Positions 25,043 to 34,421 of a DNA stretch of 64,000 bases are shown one piece after another; the first letter of the stretch is position 1; each line of letters starts with the position of its first letter. Source of the stretch: Anaerolineae bacterium (GTDB lineage: Bacteria; Chloroflexota; Anaerolineae; Aggregatilineales; Phototrophicaceae); contig JADLAY010000022.1 of the NCBI GenBank assembly GCA_020849765.1, positions 1-64,000 of the forward strand, read 5' to 3'. The translations under genes were made by a program, and so were the position numbers. The notes below the pieces were generated by a model that made no database searches, had not been told where the DNA came from, and worked only from the letters and a program-made list of their open reading frames with translations.

Positions 25043-25638
25043 CTCGGCGCATCGGCGTGCTCGGCGGCACCTTTGATCCCCTGCATGTCGGGCATTTGAT
25101 CCTGGCGGATTTCGCCGCGGATTGGCTCGAACTGGACAAGGTGTTGTTCGTCCCGGCGGGCGATCCGCCGCACAAGCACGACGACATCCGTGCATCCGCC
25201 GAACACCGGCTGGCCATGCTCGAACGCGCGCTCGGCCACGAAGAGCGGTTCGTCATCTCGCGCGTGGATATGGATCGGCCCGGCCCACATTACACCGCCG
25301 ACATGCTGCGCATCATCAAGGAACAAGAGCCGGACGCCGAATTGTATTTCGTCATGGGCGGCGACTCGCTGCGCGACCTGCCGACCTGGAGCCGCCCGGA
25401 AGAATTGATCAAGCTGTGCAAGCTGGCCGTGATGCAGCGCCCGAACATCCACGTCCACGGCCACATGCACGATGCCATCCTGCCGGATCTGGCGGAGCGC
25501 GTCATCTTCATCGACGCGCCGCTGATCGGCATTGCCGCGCGCGATATCGCCCGCTGGATCGCCGAAGGGCGCAGCGTGCGCTATCTGATGCCGCCGGAAG
25601 TGCTGGCCTATATCGAAGAACATGGGTTGTACCGATGA
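25039..25638 (+). CDS. nadD: Nicotinate-nucleotide adenylyltransferase
   Basis: A 199-residue nucleotidyltransferase converting nicotinate mononucleotide and ATP to deamido-NAD, central to NAD synthesis. The (T/H)xGH-type site is in GVLGGTFDPLHVGHLILADF. FVPAGDPPHK and FVMGGDSLRDLPTW are family blocks. The C-terminal ISTTxxR-like motif is altered to IGIAARDIARWIAEGRSVRY. The start is probably TTG at 25039: it overlaps the obgE stop as TTGA and has GGAG about 9 bases upstream. A GTG at 25030 in frame is less well placed. The stop overlaps the ATG of the next gene. Confidence 0.92.
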   Translation: MTRRIGVLGGTFDPLHVGHLILADFAADWLELDKVLFVPAGDPPHKHDDIRASAEHRLAMLERALGHEERFVISRVDMDRPGPHYTADMLRIIKEQEPDAELYFVMGGDSLRDLPTWSRPEELIKLCKLAVMQRPNIHVHGHMHDAILPDLAERVIFIDAPLIGIAARDIARWIAEGRSVRYLMPPEVLAYIEEHGLYR

Positions 25639-27386
25639 TGAACGCATTCCCGACGAAGGCGCGCTGGGCGGCACTCGCCCTGCTGGCGCTCTGCATCGCC
25701 TGGTTGATCGTCTCGCCCGCGACCGCGCAAGAACCCGCGCCGACGCTGGTGCCGCCGACGCTGGTGCCGCAGCCTTCGGACGCCATGATCGACGCGCTGC
25801 CTTCGGAAAGCGCCATCGCCCGCATCCAGGCCGAGGCGAAGGTGCGCGCCGGGATACTCTATAACGAGCCGCCGTTCGGGGTGCTCAACGAGCGCGGCGA
25901 GGTCAGCGGCTTCGACGCCGACCTGGCGCGTGCCATGGCGGAAGCCTGGGGTGTCGATCTTGAGTTCGTCCAGGTGACGCGCCAGACAGCGCTGGACATG
26001 CTCGCCGCCGGGGAGGTCGATCTGCTGCTGGCGACGCTGCCGCACATGCGCGCCTACGATTCGCGCGTCGAGTTCAGCCAGGCCTACTACCCGACCGACC
26101 AGGCCATGCTCGTGCGCGAGGACGACGGCGCGGCAGGGCTGGCGGACATGGCGAACCGGCGCGTCGGCGTGGTCGTCGGCACGCGCGCGGAACAGGCGGT
26201 CGCTTACTGGCAGCAGCGCAGCGGGATCGCCGTCACGGTGCAGACGTATCTGACCATCGATCAGGCAGTCGTGGCGCTGGTCAACAACGAGGTCGACGGC
26301 GTGGTCGCCAACCGCATCCGCGCTGTGCGCGCGCTGACGCAGCCCGGCATCGCGCGCCTGCTCGACGAGCCGGTCATGCCGGAACCGTATGCGATCGCCG
26401 TGCGCAGGCAGGACATCAATCTGCGCAATCTGGTCGATAAAACGCTGCAATTCCTGGAAGCATCCGGCAAGCTGAACGACATCCACCGGGCCAACTTCAA
26501 CAATGCTGCCTTCCCCAACGAGGGTTGGATCAACTGGGTCAACGTCGGCGACGAAGCGCCGCATCCCGATCAGTTTGGGGCGGACATGCCGTTCCCGGCG
26601 CAGTACGTCGTCCCGCGCATGCAGAACGATCACACGCTGCGCGTGGCCGGGTTGAGCGAACTGCCAGAGGACGCACCGGAAAGCGACCGGCGCATGGTGG
26701 CGACGGGCCGCGCCATCGTCGAGGCGATGGCCGCGCGCTGGGGCGTCAACGTCGCATACGTCGACGGCGGCGTCGAGCAGGTCGCCGCGGGCGCTGCTGA
26801 TATCGCAGCGGGCGTCCAGGCCGACTGGAATCTGGCCGGGCAGGTTGATTTCACCGATGCCTACGCCATGCGCGGCGAGATGCTGATGGTGCCCGCCAAC
26901 AGCGGCATCAACAGCTTTGCCGACCTGCGCAGCCGCATCGTCGGCGTGTTCGCCGACGAAGAAGGCGCGGTGGAACGCGTGGAACAATTGGCGCAGAGCC
27001 AGAGCGCGATCATCCGCAGCACATTCAGCATCCTGCGCGAGCAGGACGCCGCCTTCGGCATGCTGGTCGACCAGAACTACAACGCCGTCTTCGGTGACAG
27101 CGTCCGTCTGCTGCCACATGTGCAGGCGCAGCCGGATCAGGTGCGTCTGATCGAGGATAGCAGCGGCAACCCGTTCTGGTACAGCCGTCGCTACCTGCAT
27201 TTCGCCGTGCCGCGCAACGACATCGACTTCCACCTGCTGGTCGAATATACGCTGCAAGAACTGGCGCTCGATGGCACGCTGGCCTCGGCGCTGGCGAATG
27301 TCGTGCCGGGCGACGAACTGCCGCCGATCGACATCTGGCCGGGATCGAGCGAATACCTGGGCTACGATCTTTCCTTCCGTGGCTGA
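25635..27386 (+). CDS. Exported protein with two tandem solute-binding domains (SBP family 3)
   Basis: A 583-residue protein with a signal peptide or membrane anchor at about 1-31 (LALLALCIAWLIVSPATAQE) and a short Pro/Thr linker. Two copies of the amino-acid-type periplasmic binding fold follow. Copy 1 is about residues 55-290 (AGILYNEPPFGVLNERGEVS, then GFDADLARAMAEAWGV). Copy 2 is about 330-560 (LRVAGLSELPEDAPESDRRM, then GRAIVEAMAARWGV). The second copy lacks the clear ligand-binding Arg/Asp blocks of the first, so it may be degenerate. No permease or ATPase gene is adjacent, which leaves open whether it serves a transporter or acts as a sensor. The ATG at 25635 overlaps the nadD stop. 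Confidence 0.8.
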   Translation: MMNAFPTKARWAALALLALCIAWLIVSPATAQEPAPTLVPPTLVPQPSDAMIDALPSESAIARIQAEAKVRAGILYNEPPFGVLNERGEVSGFDADLARAMAEAWGVDLEFVQVTRQTALDMLAAGEVDLLLATLPHMRAYDSRVEFSQAYYPTDQAMLVREDDGAAGLADMANRRVGVVVGTRAEQAVAYWQQRSGIAVTVQTYLTIDQAVVALVNNEVDGVVANRIRAVRALTQPGIARLLDEPVMPEPYAIAVRRQDINLRNLVDKTLQFLEASGKLNDIHRANFNNAAFPNEGWINWVNVGDEAPHPDQFGADMPFPAQYVVPRMQNDHTLRVAGLSELPEDAPESDRRMVATGRAIVEAMAARWGVNVAYVDGGVEQVAAGAADIAAGVQADWNLAGQVDFTDAYAMRGEMLMVPANSGINSFADLRSRIVGVFADEEGAVERVEQLAQSQSAIIRSTFSILREQDAAFGMLVDQNYNAVFGDSVRLLPHVQAQPDQVRLIEDSSGNPFWYSRRYLHFAVPRNDIDFHLLVEYTLQELALDGTLASALANVVPGDELPPIDIWPGSSEYLGYDLSFRG

Positions 27387-27410
27387 AGTTTAAGCACGAC
27401 TCTTACACAT

Positions 27411-27439
27411 TTGTGCCTAGCCACCTGAGTTGGTACAAT
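27411..27439 (+). promoter_or_regulatory. Promoter for the GbsR-like regulator gene
   Basis: TTGTGC (27411-27416), a 17-bp spacer and TACAAT (27434-27439); the same form as the promoter at 19971. Transcription should begin near 27446, giving a leader of about 70 bases. Confidence 0.6.
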
Positions 27440-27517
27440 GTATCGTACGGAAAATTTGAAATATACTGTAAATAGTCACTGTACCGTGCCCCACAGCACC
27501 AGATTCAGGATATGCCG

Positions 27518-28096
27518 ATGAATGACCAGGCGCACGAAAACGGCGGTCCCGTCGATCAGAACCTGCGCGCCGTGCAACATAGTATGCTCGATGGGCTGGG
27601 CCAGCTTGCTGCCTATTTCGGCTTCAGCAAGGTCATCGGCCAGCTTTACGGCGCCATGCTGTTGAGCGATCAGCCGCTGTGCCTGGACGACCTGGTCGAA
27701 CAGCTTGACATCTCCAAAGCCAACGCCAGCATGAACATGCGCACGCTCGAAAACATGGGCATGGTGCGCCAGGTGTGGGTGCGCGGCAGCAGCAGCCGGC
27801 GTAAATACTACGAGGCGGAGACGGACTTCTGGCAGATGATCAGCAACGTGCTGGCCGGGCGCGAAATGCGCGATCTCGACCGGGCGATCACGACCATGGG
27901 CGAGAACATGAACCGGCTGCGCACGACGATGGACGACATGGAAGAGCGCGATCAGCAGCTGGCGCAGGTCTACGTCGAGCGCATCGAGAAGCTGCAGGCG
28001 CTGTTCACGTTCGCGCAGACGATCATCGCCAATTTCCTGGCTCGCGCGCTGGCGGAGCAGACTGGCACTGGCGAAGGCCCATCGGTCATCCCCTGA
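27518..28096 (+). CDS. GbsR/MarR-like transcriptional regulator
   Basis: A 192-residue winged-helix regulator. The DNA-binding part spans about 30-95: GLGQLAAYFGFSKVIGQLYG, then LCLDDLVEQLDISKANASMN (recognition region), then a wing with VWVRGSSSRRKYYEAE. A long C-terminal helix (about 125-175) should form a dimer coiled coil. The layout matches the GbsR group, known for controlling osmoprotectant and related genes, but the target here is unknown. The ATG at 27518 has CAGGA 7 bases upstream; an ATG 6 bases earlier would be too close. The next gene, an AtuA-family protein, converges on it. Confidence 0.8.
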   Translation: MNDQAHENGGPVDQNLRAVQHSMLDGLGQLAAYFGFSKVIGQLYGAMLLSDQPLCLDDLVEQLDISKANASMNMRTLENMGMVRQVWVRGSSSRRKYYEAETDFWQMISNVLAGREMRDLDRAITTMGENMNRLRTTMDDMEERDQQLAQVYVERIEKLQALFTFAQTIIANFLARALAEQTGTGEGPSVIP

Positions 28097-28115
28097 GCAC
28101 CCTTGCCCCACAACC

Positions 28116-29480
28116 TCAATCTGAAGCGACGGCCAGATATTGGATGTCTGGCTGCACTTGATCGCGCCCTAGCAGGGTCGGGAACAGGCCGACGACTGCG
28201 CGCGGGTCACCGCCGACGGTCGCGCCGCTGACGCTCATCCCGGCGGGGCCGCTCAAGCCGTTCGCCATTATGCGGCGGACGGCGGTCTTGAGCACGTCCT
28301 GGCTTTCAGCGCTGAAGACCACGCGCACGACCACCTCCAGCGGGTCAGGCGGCAGCGGCGCACCGGCGTAGAGGCTGTTCATGCCCAGGTAGTCGATGTG
28401 TACGCGCTCGATCGGCAAATCCTTCCACGTCTCCGCCAGCATCCGCTGGAGTTGATCGACCTTGGTCCAGGCGTGCGGCGCGCCGACGGTGAAGATCAAT
28501 TCGCGCATCCAGCCTTCGAGCCGCGCCAGATTGAGCTTGAGTTTGTCCGGGCGCGGATGGCCGCTGACGCCGGTCACACGCACGCGATCTGCGCCGTCGT
28601 CGGCGAGATGCAGCGTCGTGAAGTCGGCGACCACGTCCGGCGTGACGTAGTGGGCCGGGTCGTGGATCTCGTAAAGCAGCTGCTCCTTGACTGTCTCCAG
28701 CGTGACCATGCCGGGAGTCTCCGGCGTGCGCGTGACGACGAACGAGCCATCCGCTTCGACCTCGGCCATCGGGTAACCGAGCTGTGCCATCTCGCGCGGG
28801 TCGATCTCGTCGATCAGCGCCAGGCTGTTGCCGCCGACGACCTGGCCGGTGCATTCGAGCAGATGGCCGCAGCAGATGCCCGCCGCCAGCCGATCCCAAT
28901 CGTCCCAGGCCCAGCCGTAGTGCGCGATCAGCGGTGCGAGGTAGAGGCATGGATCGGCCACGCGCCCGGTGATGACGATGTGCGCGCCCGCCTGCAAGGC
29001 CTCCACGATTGGCGCGGCGCCCAGGTAGACGTTGGCTGTGACCCAGTTCTGATTGGCCTCGTCGGCCAGCCGCGCGCCGCTCTCCAGGTGGCGCAGATCG
29101 TCGCCCACCTGGATCTCCGGCAGCCGGTCGAGCACGTCATCGCCGGTGATGGCCGCGATCTTGAGTCCGCCCAGGCCGAGCCGGGCCGCCGTCTCGCGCA
29201 CCATCGCCGCCGCGCCGAGCGGATTCAGCCCGCCGCCGTTCGTGATCAGCGGGATGCCGCGTTCGAACGCCAGCGGCAGGATCTTCTCGGCGATGATCTT
29301 GAGGTCGAAGGTGTAGCCGCGCGCCGGGTTCGCCAGCCGATCCTTCTGCAGGATCGCCAGCGTCAGCTCAGAGAGCGCCTCGAAGCAGACGACGTCGACG
29401 TGGCCGCCCTCGATCATGGGCAGCGCACGCGTCACGTCGTCGCCGTAGAAGCCCTGCGCAGAACCGATTCGATAAGGCAT
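28116..29480 (-). CDS. AtuA-family (DUF1446) protein
   Basis: A 454-residue protein of the acyclic-terpene-utilisation AtuA / DUF1446 family, whose biochemical role is unsettled. Typical segments are RIGSAQGFYGDDVTRALPMI near the start, then TNGGGLNPLGAA, GDDVLDRLPEIQ, VYLGAAPIVEALQAGAHIVI, TGRVADPCLYLAPLIAHYGW and GHLLECTGQVVGGN. Length fits the N-terminal AtuA part; no second domain is seen. In Pseudomonas the atu cluster degrades citronellol, but no other terpene genes are nearby, so the role here is open. The ATG at 29480 gives the family start; the Shine-Dalgarno sequence is weak. Confidence 0.83.
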   Translation of the reverse strand: MPYRIGSAQGFYGDDVTRALPMIEGGHVDVVCFEALSELTLAILQKDRLANPARGYTFDLKIIAEKILPLAFERGIPLITNGGGLNPLGAAAMVRETAARLGLGGLKIAAITGDDVLDRLPEIQVGDDLRHLESGARLADEANQNWVTANVYLGAAPIVEALQAGAHIVITGRVADPCLYLAPLIAHYGWAWDDWDRLAAGICCGHLLECTGQVVGGNSLALIDEIDPREMAQLGYPMAEVEADGSFVVTRTPETPGMVTLETVKEQLLYEIHDPAHYVTPDVVADFTTLHLADDGADRVRVTGVSGHPRPDKLKLNLARLEGWMRELIFTVGAPHAWTKVDQLQRMLAETWKDLPIERVHIDYLGMNSLYAGAPLPPDPLEVVVRVVFSAESQDVLKTAVRRIMANGLSGPAGMSVSGATVGGDPRAVVGLFPTLLGRDQVQPDIQYLAVASD

Positions 29481-29561
29481 AAGTAGTCCATAACTCCAAA
29501 ACAACCGACACAATTAGACCGCCATCCTAGCCGGAACGCCAGGGACGCGGGCGCGTCCACA

Positions 29562-29570
29562 TGCTATACT
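29562..29570 (+). promoter_or_regulatory. Extended -10 promoter for mutM
   Basis: TGC followed by TATACT (29565-29570) forms an extended -10 element; no good -35 is seen. The mutM ATG is 45 bases downstream. Confidence 0.45.
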
Positions 29571-29614
29571 TCTGGCGCAATTTACCGTCACTAGAGTTCT
29601 GGTTACGAGTCTTC

Positions 29615-30436
29615 ATGCCTGAACTTCCCGAAGTTGAAACCGTCGTCCGCGGGCTGCGCAAGCCGCTGATCGGGCGTACCGTCCATGGCATCTGGTACGA
29701 CTGGCGCAACACGATCCGCACGCCGTCGCCGGACGATTTCGCCGCGCGCATCGACGGGCAGACCTTCCGCGCCATCGACCGGCGCGCCAAGTTCGTGCTC
29801 TGCCGCCTCGATCATGACATCCTGGTCGTCCACCTCAAGATGACGGGCCGCCTGTATGTGACGGACGACGACGTCGTGCACGAGGCCGACCGCTGGCTGC
29901 ACTTCCGCGCTCAATTGGATGGCGGCCAGCAGCTGCGCTTCTCCGACGCGCGCAAGTTCGGCTTCGTCGCTCTCGTGCGCGATCTGAGCGAGATCGCCGC
30001 CAGGATCGGCCCGGAGCCGCTGGAGGATGACTTCACGCCCGCCGTGCTGCGCGAGCGATTGGCCGGGCACAAGAAAGCGATCAAAGCCACACTGCTCGAT
30101 CAGGATGTGCTGGCGGGTGTCGGCAACATCTACGCGGACGAGGCGCTGTGGCACGCGAAGATCCACCCGCTGCGCGCCGCCAACGGGCTGAGCGACGACG
30201 AGATCATGCGGCTGCACACGGGTATCCGCCAGGCGCTGGCGAGCGGCATCGAGCGCGAGGGCGCCAGCGTGAGCTGGTATCGCAAGCCGGATGGCACGCT
30301 GGGCGAGGCGCAGGATCATTTCGCCGTCTACGACCGCACGGGGAAGCCGTGCCTGCGCTGCGGGACACTGATCGAGAAGACGCGCGTCGCCCAGCGCGGC
30401 ACGCATTACTGCCCGACCTGCCAGACGCTGGCGTAG
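29615..30436 (+). CDS. mutM: Formamidopyrimidine-DNA glycosylase
   Basis: A 273-residue base-excision-repair enzyme that removes oxidised purines such as 8-oxoguanine and nicks the strand. The essential N-terminus MPELPEVET is exact, with Pro2 as nucleophile and Glu3, which fixes the start at 29615. Other blocks are RRAKF (Lys59), LKMTGRL, SDARKFG, LLDQDVLAGVGNIYADEALW with its helix-two-turns-helix motif, and the C-terminal zinc finger with two CxxC pairs (CLRCGT and CPTCQ). All catalytic positions look intact. A long spacer separates it from fabI, which has its own promoter. Confidence 0.95.
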   Translation: MPELPEVETVVRGLRKPLIGRTVHGIWYDWRNTIRTPSPDDFAARIDGQTFRAIDRRAKFVLCRLDHDILVVHLKMTGRLYVTDDDVVHEADRWLHFRAQLDGGQQLRFSDARKFGFVALVRDLSEIAARIGPEPLEDDFTPAVLRERLAGHKKAIKATLLDQDVLAGVGNIYADEALWHAKIHPLRAANGLSDDEIMRLHTGIRQALASGIEREGASVSWYRKPDGTLGEAQDHFAVYDRTGKPCLRCGTLIEKTRVAQRGTHYCPTCQTLA

Positions 30437-30525
30437 CCAGGGCAGACCGGGGGTGTTTGGATATACTGTGACGGGTAACCGCCCGGCGTAGCGAACCGTT
30501 TTGCGCAAGAAAGGTAATAGCAAAC

Positions 30526-31341
30526 ATGGGTTTAATGGATGGCAAAGTGGCGCTCATTTTCGGCGTCGCCAACAAGAACTCGATTGCCTGGGGCATCACC
30601 AAGAAGCTGGCGGACGAGGGCGCGACGATTGCGCTGAGTTACGCGGGTGAGGTGCTGGAGAAGCGCGTCAAACCGCTGGCCGAGGAAATCGGCTGCGATT
30701 TCGTCGAGCAGGCGGACGTGACCAGCGACGAACAGTTGGACGCCATTTTCGCCAAGGTCAAAGAGCGCTACGGACGCATCGACACGCTGGTTCACTGTGT
30801 GGCCTTCGCCAACCGTGAAGACCTGGGCGGGCGCTTCGTCGACGTGTCGCGTGACGGCTTCAAGCTGGCGCTCGAGATCAGCTCCTACAGCCTGATCGCG
30901 ATGGCAAAACGCGCCGAGCCGCTGATGACCGAGGGCGGCAGCATCATGAGCCTGACCTACTACGCATCCGAGAAGGTGATGCCCAAGTATCACGTCATGG
31001 CCGTAGCGAAAGCGGCGCTGGAGACGATCACGCGCTATCTCGCCAACGACCTGGGCGTCAAGGGCATTCGCGTCAACGCCATCAGCGCCGGGCCGATCAA
31101 GACACTGGCGGCGGCGGGCGTGCCCGGCTTCCGGCTCATGCTCAAGTATTCCGAGAAAGCATCACCCCTGCGCAAGCTGGTGACGCAGGAAGACGTCGGC
31201 AATGCGGCACTCTACCTGGCTTCGGACATGAGTTCGTCCGTCACAGGTGAGGTACTTTATGTCGATGCCGGTTACAATATCCTGGGTATGACTTTGACGG
31301 AAGAAGACTTAGCGGTGATCAACGATCCGCAGTCATCGTGA
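30526..31341 (+). CDS. fabI: Enoyl-ACP reductase (FabI type)
   Basis: A 271-residue NAD(P)H-dependent reductase for the last step of each fatty-acid elongation cycle. Family features: the cofactor site in [28 protein letters not shown], the segment [14 protein letters not shown], and the catalytic Tyr155-Met158-Lys162 of the FabI YxxMxxxK pattern (KYHVMAVAK). [10 protein letters not shown] forms the substrate lid, a site often bound by FabI inhibitors. Length is typical. AAAGG precedes the ATG by 10 bases, and a TATACT (30462-30467) lies about 58 bases upstream. It works with the fabF and fabH products encoded at 8-10 kb. Confidence 0.93.
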   Translation: MGLMDGKVALIFGVANKNSIAWGITKKLADEGATIALSYAGEVLEKRVKPLAEEIGCDFVEQADVTSDEQLDAIFAKVKERYGRIDTLVHCVAFANREDLGGRFVDVSRDGFKLALEISSYSLIAMAKRAEPLMTEGGSIMSLTYYASEKVMPKYHVMAVAKAALETITRYLANDLGVKGIRVNAISAGPIKTLAAAGVPGFRLMLKYSEKASPLRKLVTQEDVGNAALYLASDMSSSVTGEVLYVDAGYNILGMTLTEEDLAVINDPQSS

Positions 31342-31369
31342 ACCGAGACGATCACCAGGAGTAGCGACA

Positions 31370-31681
31370 ATGAATGGACTCGATCAGCCTGTTACGATCA
31401 CGTTCAGCCCGCTCTACTTGATCACGTGGAGCATCGTCGGCCTGATAGCAGGCATCATGGCAAGCTGGTTGATCAGCGGGCGCACGCGCCTGGGCAGCAG
31501 CCTGATCATCGGCTTGATCGGCGCGCTGGTGGGCGGCTTTCTGTTCTCAATCATGGGAATTCAGGTCGGCCCGCCGTTCGACGCCGTCATCCCCGTGCGC
31601 CTGGTCGACATCCTGGTCGCCTTCATCGGCGCGGTGCTCATCCTCTTTTTCGTCGAGCGCGTCCTGCGCGGACGTCGTTAA
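31370..31681 (+). CDS. GlsB/YeaQ/YmgE-like small membrane protein
   Basis: A 103-residue very hydrophobic protein resembling the transglycosylase-associated / GlsB-YeaQ family, found in general stress responses. Three membrane helices are likely at about 15-37 (YLITWSIVGLIAGIMASWLI), 43-64 (SSLIIGLIGALVGGFLFSIM) and 79-97 (LVDILVAFIGAVLILFFVER). The Gly-rich GxxxG-like spacing in the second helix is typical. Function at the molecular level is unknown. CAGGAG lies 9 bases upstream of the ATG. It follows fabI by 28 bases and may share its mRNA. Confidence 0.8.
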   Translation: MNGLDQPVTITFSPLYLITWSIVGLIAGIMASWLISGRTRLGSSLIIGLIGALVGGFLFSIMGIQVGPPFDAVIPVRLVDILVAFIGAVLILFFVERVLRGRR

Positions 31682-31696
31682 TCACCTCACCCCCAG

Positions 31697-31722
31697 CCCC
31701 CTCTCCGCGCGCGGAGAGGGGG
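31697..31722. terminator. 26-nt perfect palindrome between convergent genes
   Basis: Arms 31697-31709 and 31710-31722 are exact inverted repeats (CCCCCTCTCCGCG and complement), next to CCTCACCCCCAGC. This is the 'CCCTCACCCC...CTCTCC' type of intergenic repeat also partly present at 18580-18605. It sits between convergent genes and may end both transcripts. Confidence 0.5.
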
Positions 31723-31748
31723 AGTCAAAATGCAGCAAGACCCTCGAA

Positions 31749-34262
31749 TCAGCCCCCATCTTCCGTGTGACTATCCGGCTCGGCGAAGCTGTTGACGCTG
31801 AACGGCAGCGGATCGGTGCTCTGCGTGGTGCCGTCGGCGAGCACAGCCTGCGCTGAGAGTTCGTGCGTCCCCGGCGTGAGCGACCACCACAGATCCCACG
31901 GCGCGCGCTCGACCGTGCCGAGCGCAGCGCCATCCATGTAGTAGGTGACCGACTGCGTGCCCGGCGGCGCGCCGACCGCCAGCTTGATGCGCTGCGCATC
32001 GAACGGCAGCAGCGGCGACAGGCGGAAGATCGTGTACGGGTCGGGTTCGAGCAGACGCAGGCCCTGGGCGGCATCCGGCTGCTGGACGAGCGCGCCGGTC
32101 GGCGGCGGCAGGATGCCGTTGCGGATGCCCCAATCGCGCGCTTCCTGCGGCAGCACGGTGTAGACGCGCTGAATGCGCCGGTCGGGCGGCGTCGAGTCAT
32201 CCGCCAGCAGGCCGGTCGCCGTGTCGATGGTGAAGCGCTGGTAGAGATTGTCCGTCTGCGTCGGCTGGGTGCCGTCGATGAACAGTTCGAGGCGGCGGCG
32301 CGGGCAATCCGGCGTCGGCAGCAGACCGCTGAGGGCGCAGACTTCGAGCCGCGTAAAACCGGTCGGCTCCTGGAACGGCACTTCCGGCTGGCCGAGCAGG
32401 GCTTCGCGCATGAACGCGTTCCAGATCGGCGCGGCGCCGCTGACGCCGGTCACGTCGACCATCGGCGTGTTATCGGCGTTGCCGACCCAGACGCCCGCCA
32501 CCAGATTGGGCGTGTAGCCGACGATCCAGTTATCGCGGAAGTTGGTCGTCGTGCCCGTCTTGGCCGCCGCCGGACGCCCGATGTTCAGCATGCTGTTGCG
32601 CCCGAAGCCGAGGATGCGCGCGTTGTCGTCGCTGAGGATGTTCGTGATCAGGTAGGCGACGCGCGAGTCGATCACCGGACTGCCCGCTGCCCCCGGCCCC
32701 CACTGGTAGAGCACATTGCCCGCGCGGTCGGCCACGCGCAGCAGGAAGACCGGTTGCACGCGCGTCCCGCCGTTAGGGAAGATGCCATAGGCGGCGGTCA
32801 GGTCGAGCAGGCGGACTTCGCCGCCGCCGAGCGTCACGGCCAGGTCGAGGTTGGGGTTGGTCGCCAGCGTGGTGACGCCCGCCTGATTGAGCAGATCGAT
32901 CAGCGCCGGGACGCCGACGTGAGCGAGCGTGATGACCGCCGGGATATTGAGCGACGACGCCAGCGCATCGCGCGCGAGCACCGGGCCGTGCTCGACCAGG
33001 GCAAAGTTGGCCGGGGTGTAGCTTTCCAGCCGCTGAGTCACGAACGGCGTTTCGACGTCGAGGATCATGGTCGCCGCCGTCCATGGATCGGGCTGCGCGG
33101 GGTCGAAGGCGAGCGCGTAGGTGAAGGGCTTGAGCGCGCTGCCCGGCTGACGCAGCGCCAGCGCCGCGTTGACCGCACCGTCGATGCTCTCGTCGAAATA
33201 ATCCGGGCTGCCGAGCATGGTCAGCACCTGGCCGGTGTACGGATCGAGCGCGACGAGGGCGGCATTGCGCGCATTGGCCGCCTGACGCCCATCGCCCGGC
33301 TGGTTGAGATAATCGAGCTGGCGCTGGACAATGCGCTGCGCCGCCCGCTGCCAATCGAGATCGACGGTCGTCGTCACTTCGAGGCCGCCGCCGTAGAAGG
33401 CCTGCGGGTAATCGCGTTCCAACTGCTTGATGACAGCCATGACGAAGTGCGGCGCTTCGATCGGGAAGGGCGCGGCGGCGAATTGGAGGGTCTCATTGCG
33501 CGCCGACAGCGCCTGATCCGACGAGATGGTGCCATAGCGCTCCATCAGGCCGAGCACATCGTCCTGGCGCTGGCGGGCGGCGTCCGGGTTGGCGAGCGGA
33601 TCGTAAACCGACGGCGCTTGCAGCACCCCGGCCAGCATGGCGCACTCGGCCAGCGAGAGTTCCGGCGCGCTCTTGCCGAAATAAGCCCGCGCCGCGCCCT
33701 CGATGCCATAAGCCAGATTGCCAAAGTACGACTGGTTGAGATAGAGGGCGAGCACGTCGTCTTTGCTGTAGGCGCTTTGCAGGCGCAGCGCCAGGATCGC
33801 CTCTTTGAGCTTGCGCGTGAGCGTGCGCTCGGCCCGCTGCTGCGGATCGAGCAGCAGATTGCGCGCGACCTGCTGCGTGATCGTGCTGCCGCCGGCGATG
33901 ACCTCACCGCCGCGCAGGTTGATCCAGACGGCGCGGGCGATGCCGACCACGTCGACGCCGGGATGGCTGTAGAAGTTGGCATCCTCGGTGGCGATGGTTG
34001 CGTCGCGGCAGTGCTGCGGGATCTGATCGAGCGGCAGCGCGACGTTGCGCCCGCCCTCCGGCGGCAGGATCTCATAGAGCAGCCGCCCCTGCCGGTCGTA
34101 GATGCGCGTGCTCGGCAGCGCCAGCCCGGCCTGCAGGCGGTCAATCGACGGCAGATCCGCAAACAGCCACAGGTAGAGGCCGAGGCCCGCCGCGACCAGC
34201 GCGAGGGCGAGAATGAGCAGCGTCCGCCGCGTCAGGCGGAGGCGTGGGAGTCGGTTTCGCAT
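31749..34262 (-). CDS. Class A penicillin-binding protein, PBP1C-like
   Basis: An 837-residue bifunctional peptidoglycan synthase. One N-terminal membrane helix (about 13-34) anchors it outside the cell. The GT51 glycosyltransferase domain (about 60-230) has Glu93 in ATEDANFYSHPG and GGSTITQQVARN. The transpeptidase domain (about 290-620) has SALK (Ser375-Lys378), SLN (Ser437-Asn439) and KTG (568-570). A C-terminal beta-rich module (about 740-830) resembles the PBP1C C-terminal domain, which supports a PBP1C-type assignment over PBP1A. The neighbour gene at 34422 is divergent, with about 160 bases between. Confidence 0.92.
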   Translation of the reverse strand: MRNRLPRLRLTRRTLLILALALVAAGLGLYLWLFADLPSIDRLQAGLALPSTRIYDRQGRLLYEILPPEGGRNVALPLDQIPQHCRDATIATEDANFYSHPGVDVVGIARAVWINLRGGEVIAGGSTITQQVARNLLLDPQQRAERTLTRKLKEAILALRLQSAYSKDDVLALYLNQSYFGNLAYGIEGAARAYFGKSAPELSLAECAMLAGVLQAPSVYDPLANPDAARQRQDDVLGLMERYGTISSDQALSARNETLQFAAAPFPIEAPHFVMAVIKQLERDYPQAFYGGGLEVTTTVDLDWQRAAQRIVQRQLDYLNQPGDGRQAANARNAALVALDPYTGQVLTMLGSPDYFDESIDGAVNAALALRQPGSALKPFTYALAFDPAQPDPWTAATMILDVETPFVTQRLESYTPANFALVEHGPVLARDALASSLNIPAVITLAHVGVPALIDLLNQAGVTTLATNPNLDLAVTLGGGEVRLLDLTAAYGIFPNGGTRVQPVFLLRVADRAGNVLYQWGPGAAGSPVIDSRVAYLITNILSDDNARILGFGRNSMLNIGRPAAAKTGTTTNFRDNWIVGYTPNLVAGVWVGNADNTPMVDVTGVSGAAPIWNAFMREALLGQPEVPFQEPTGFTRLEVCALSGLLPTPDCPRRRLELFIDGTQPTQTDNLYQRFTIDTATGLLADDSTPPDRRIQRVYTVLPQEARDWGIRNGILPPPTGALVQQPDAAQGLRLLEPDPYTIFRLSPLLPFDAQRIKLAVGAPPGTQSVTYYMDGAALGTVERAPWDLWWSLTPGTHELSAQAVLADGTTQSTDPLPFSVNSFAEPDSHTEDGG

Positions 34263-34421
34263 GGTTGTAGTGTAGTCCGAATTCTGTGGGCGGAGGTGAC
34301 GCGCAGGCGACGGGAATCATGCGATGTGGGGGAGATTACACATCCGCGATTGAGACTAGCAATATCATCTATACTATCTAGTAGTAGACTATCAACCTGC
34401 CAAAACAGGATTTGCTTGCAC

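Noticed and set aside
23774..25195. Long open frame opposite obgE
   Set aside because: It is antisense to a fully recognisable GTPase gene and has no motif of its own.
25608..27257. Long open frame opposite the solute-binding-protein gene
   Set aside because: Antisense to a gene with signal peptide and two recognisable domains; composition is that of a shadow frame.
31863..34421. Long upstream extension of the TIR gene frame
   Set aside because: It lies entirely opposite the class A PBP gene, whose catalytic motifs are all intact. The extension is low-complexity Arg-rich and has no domain.
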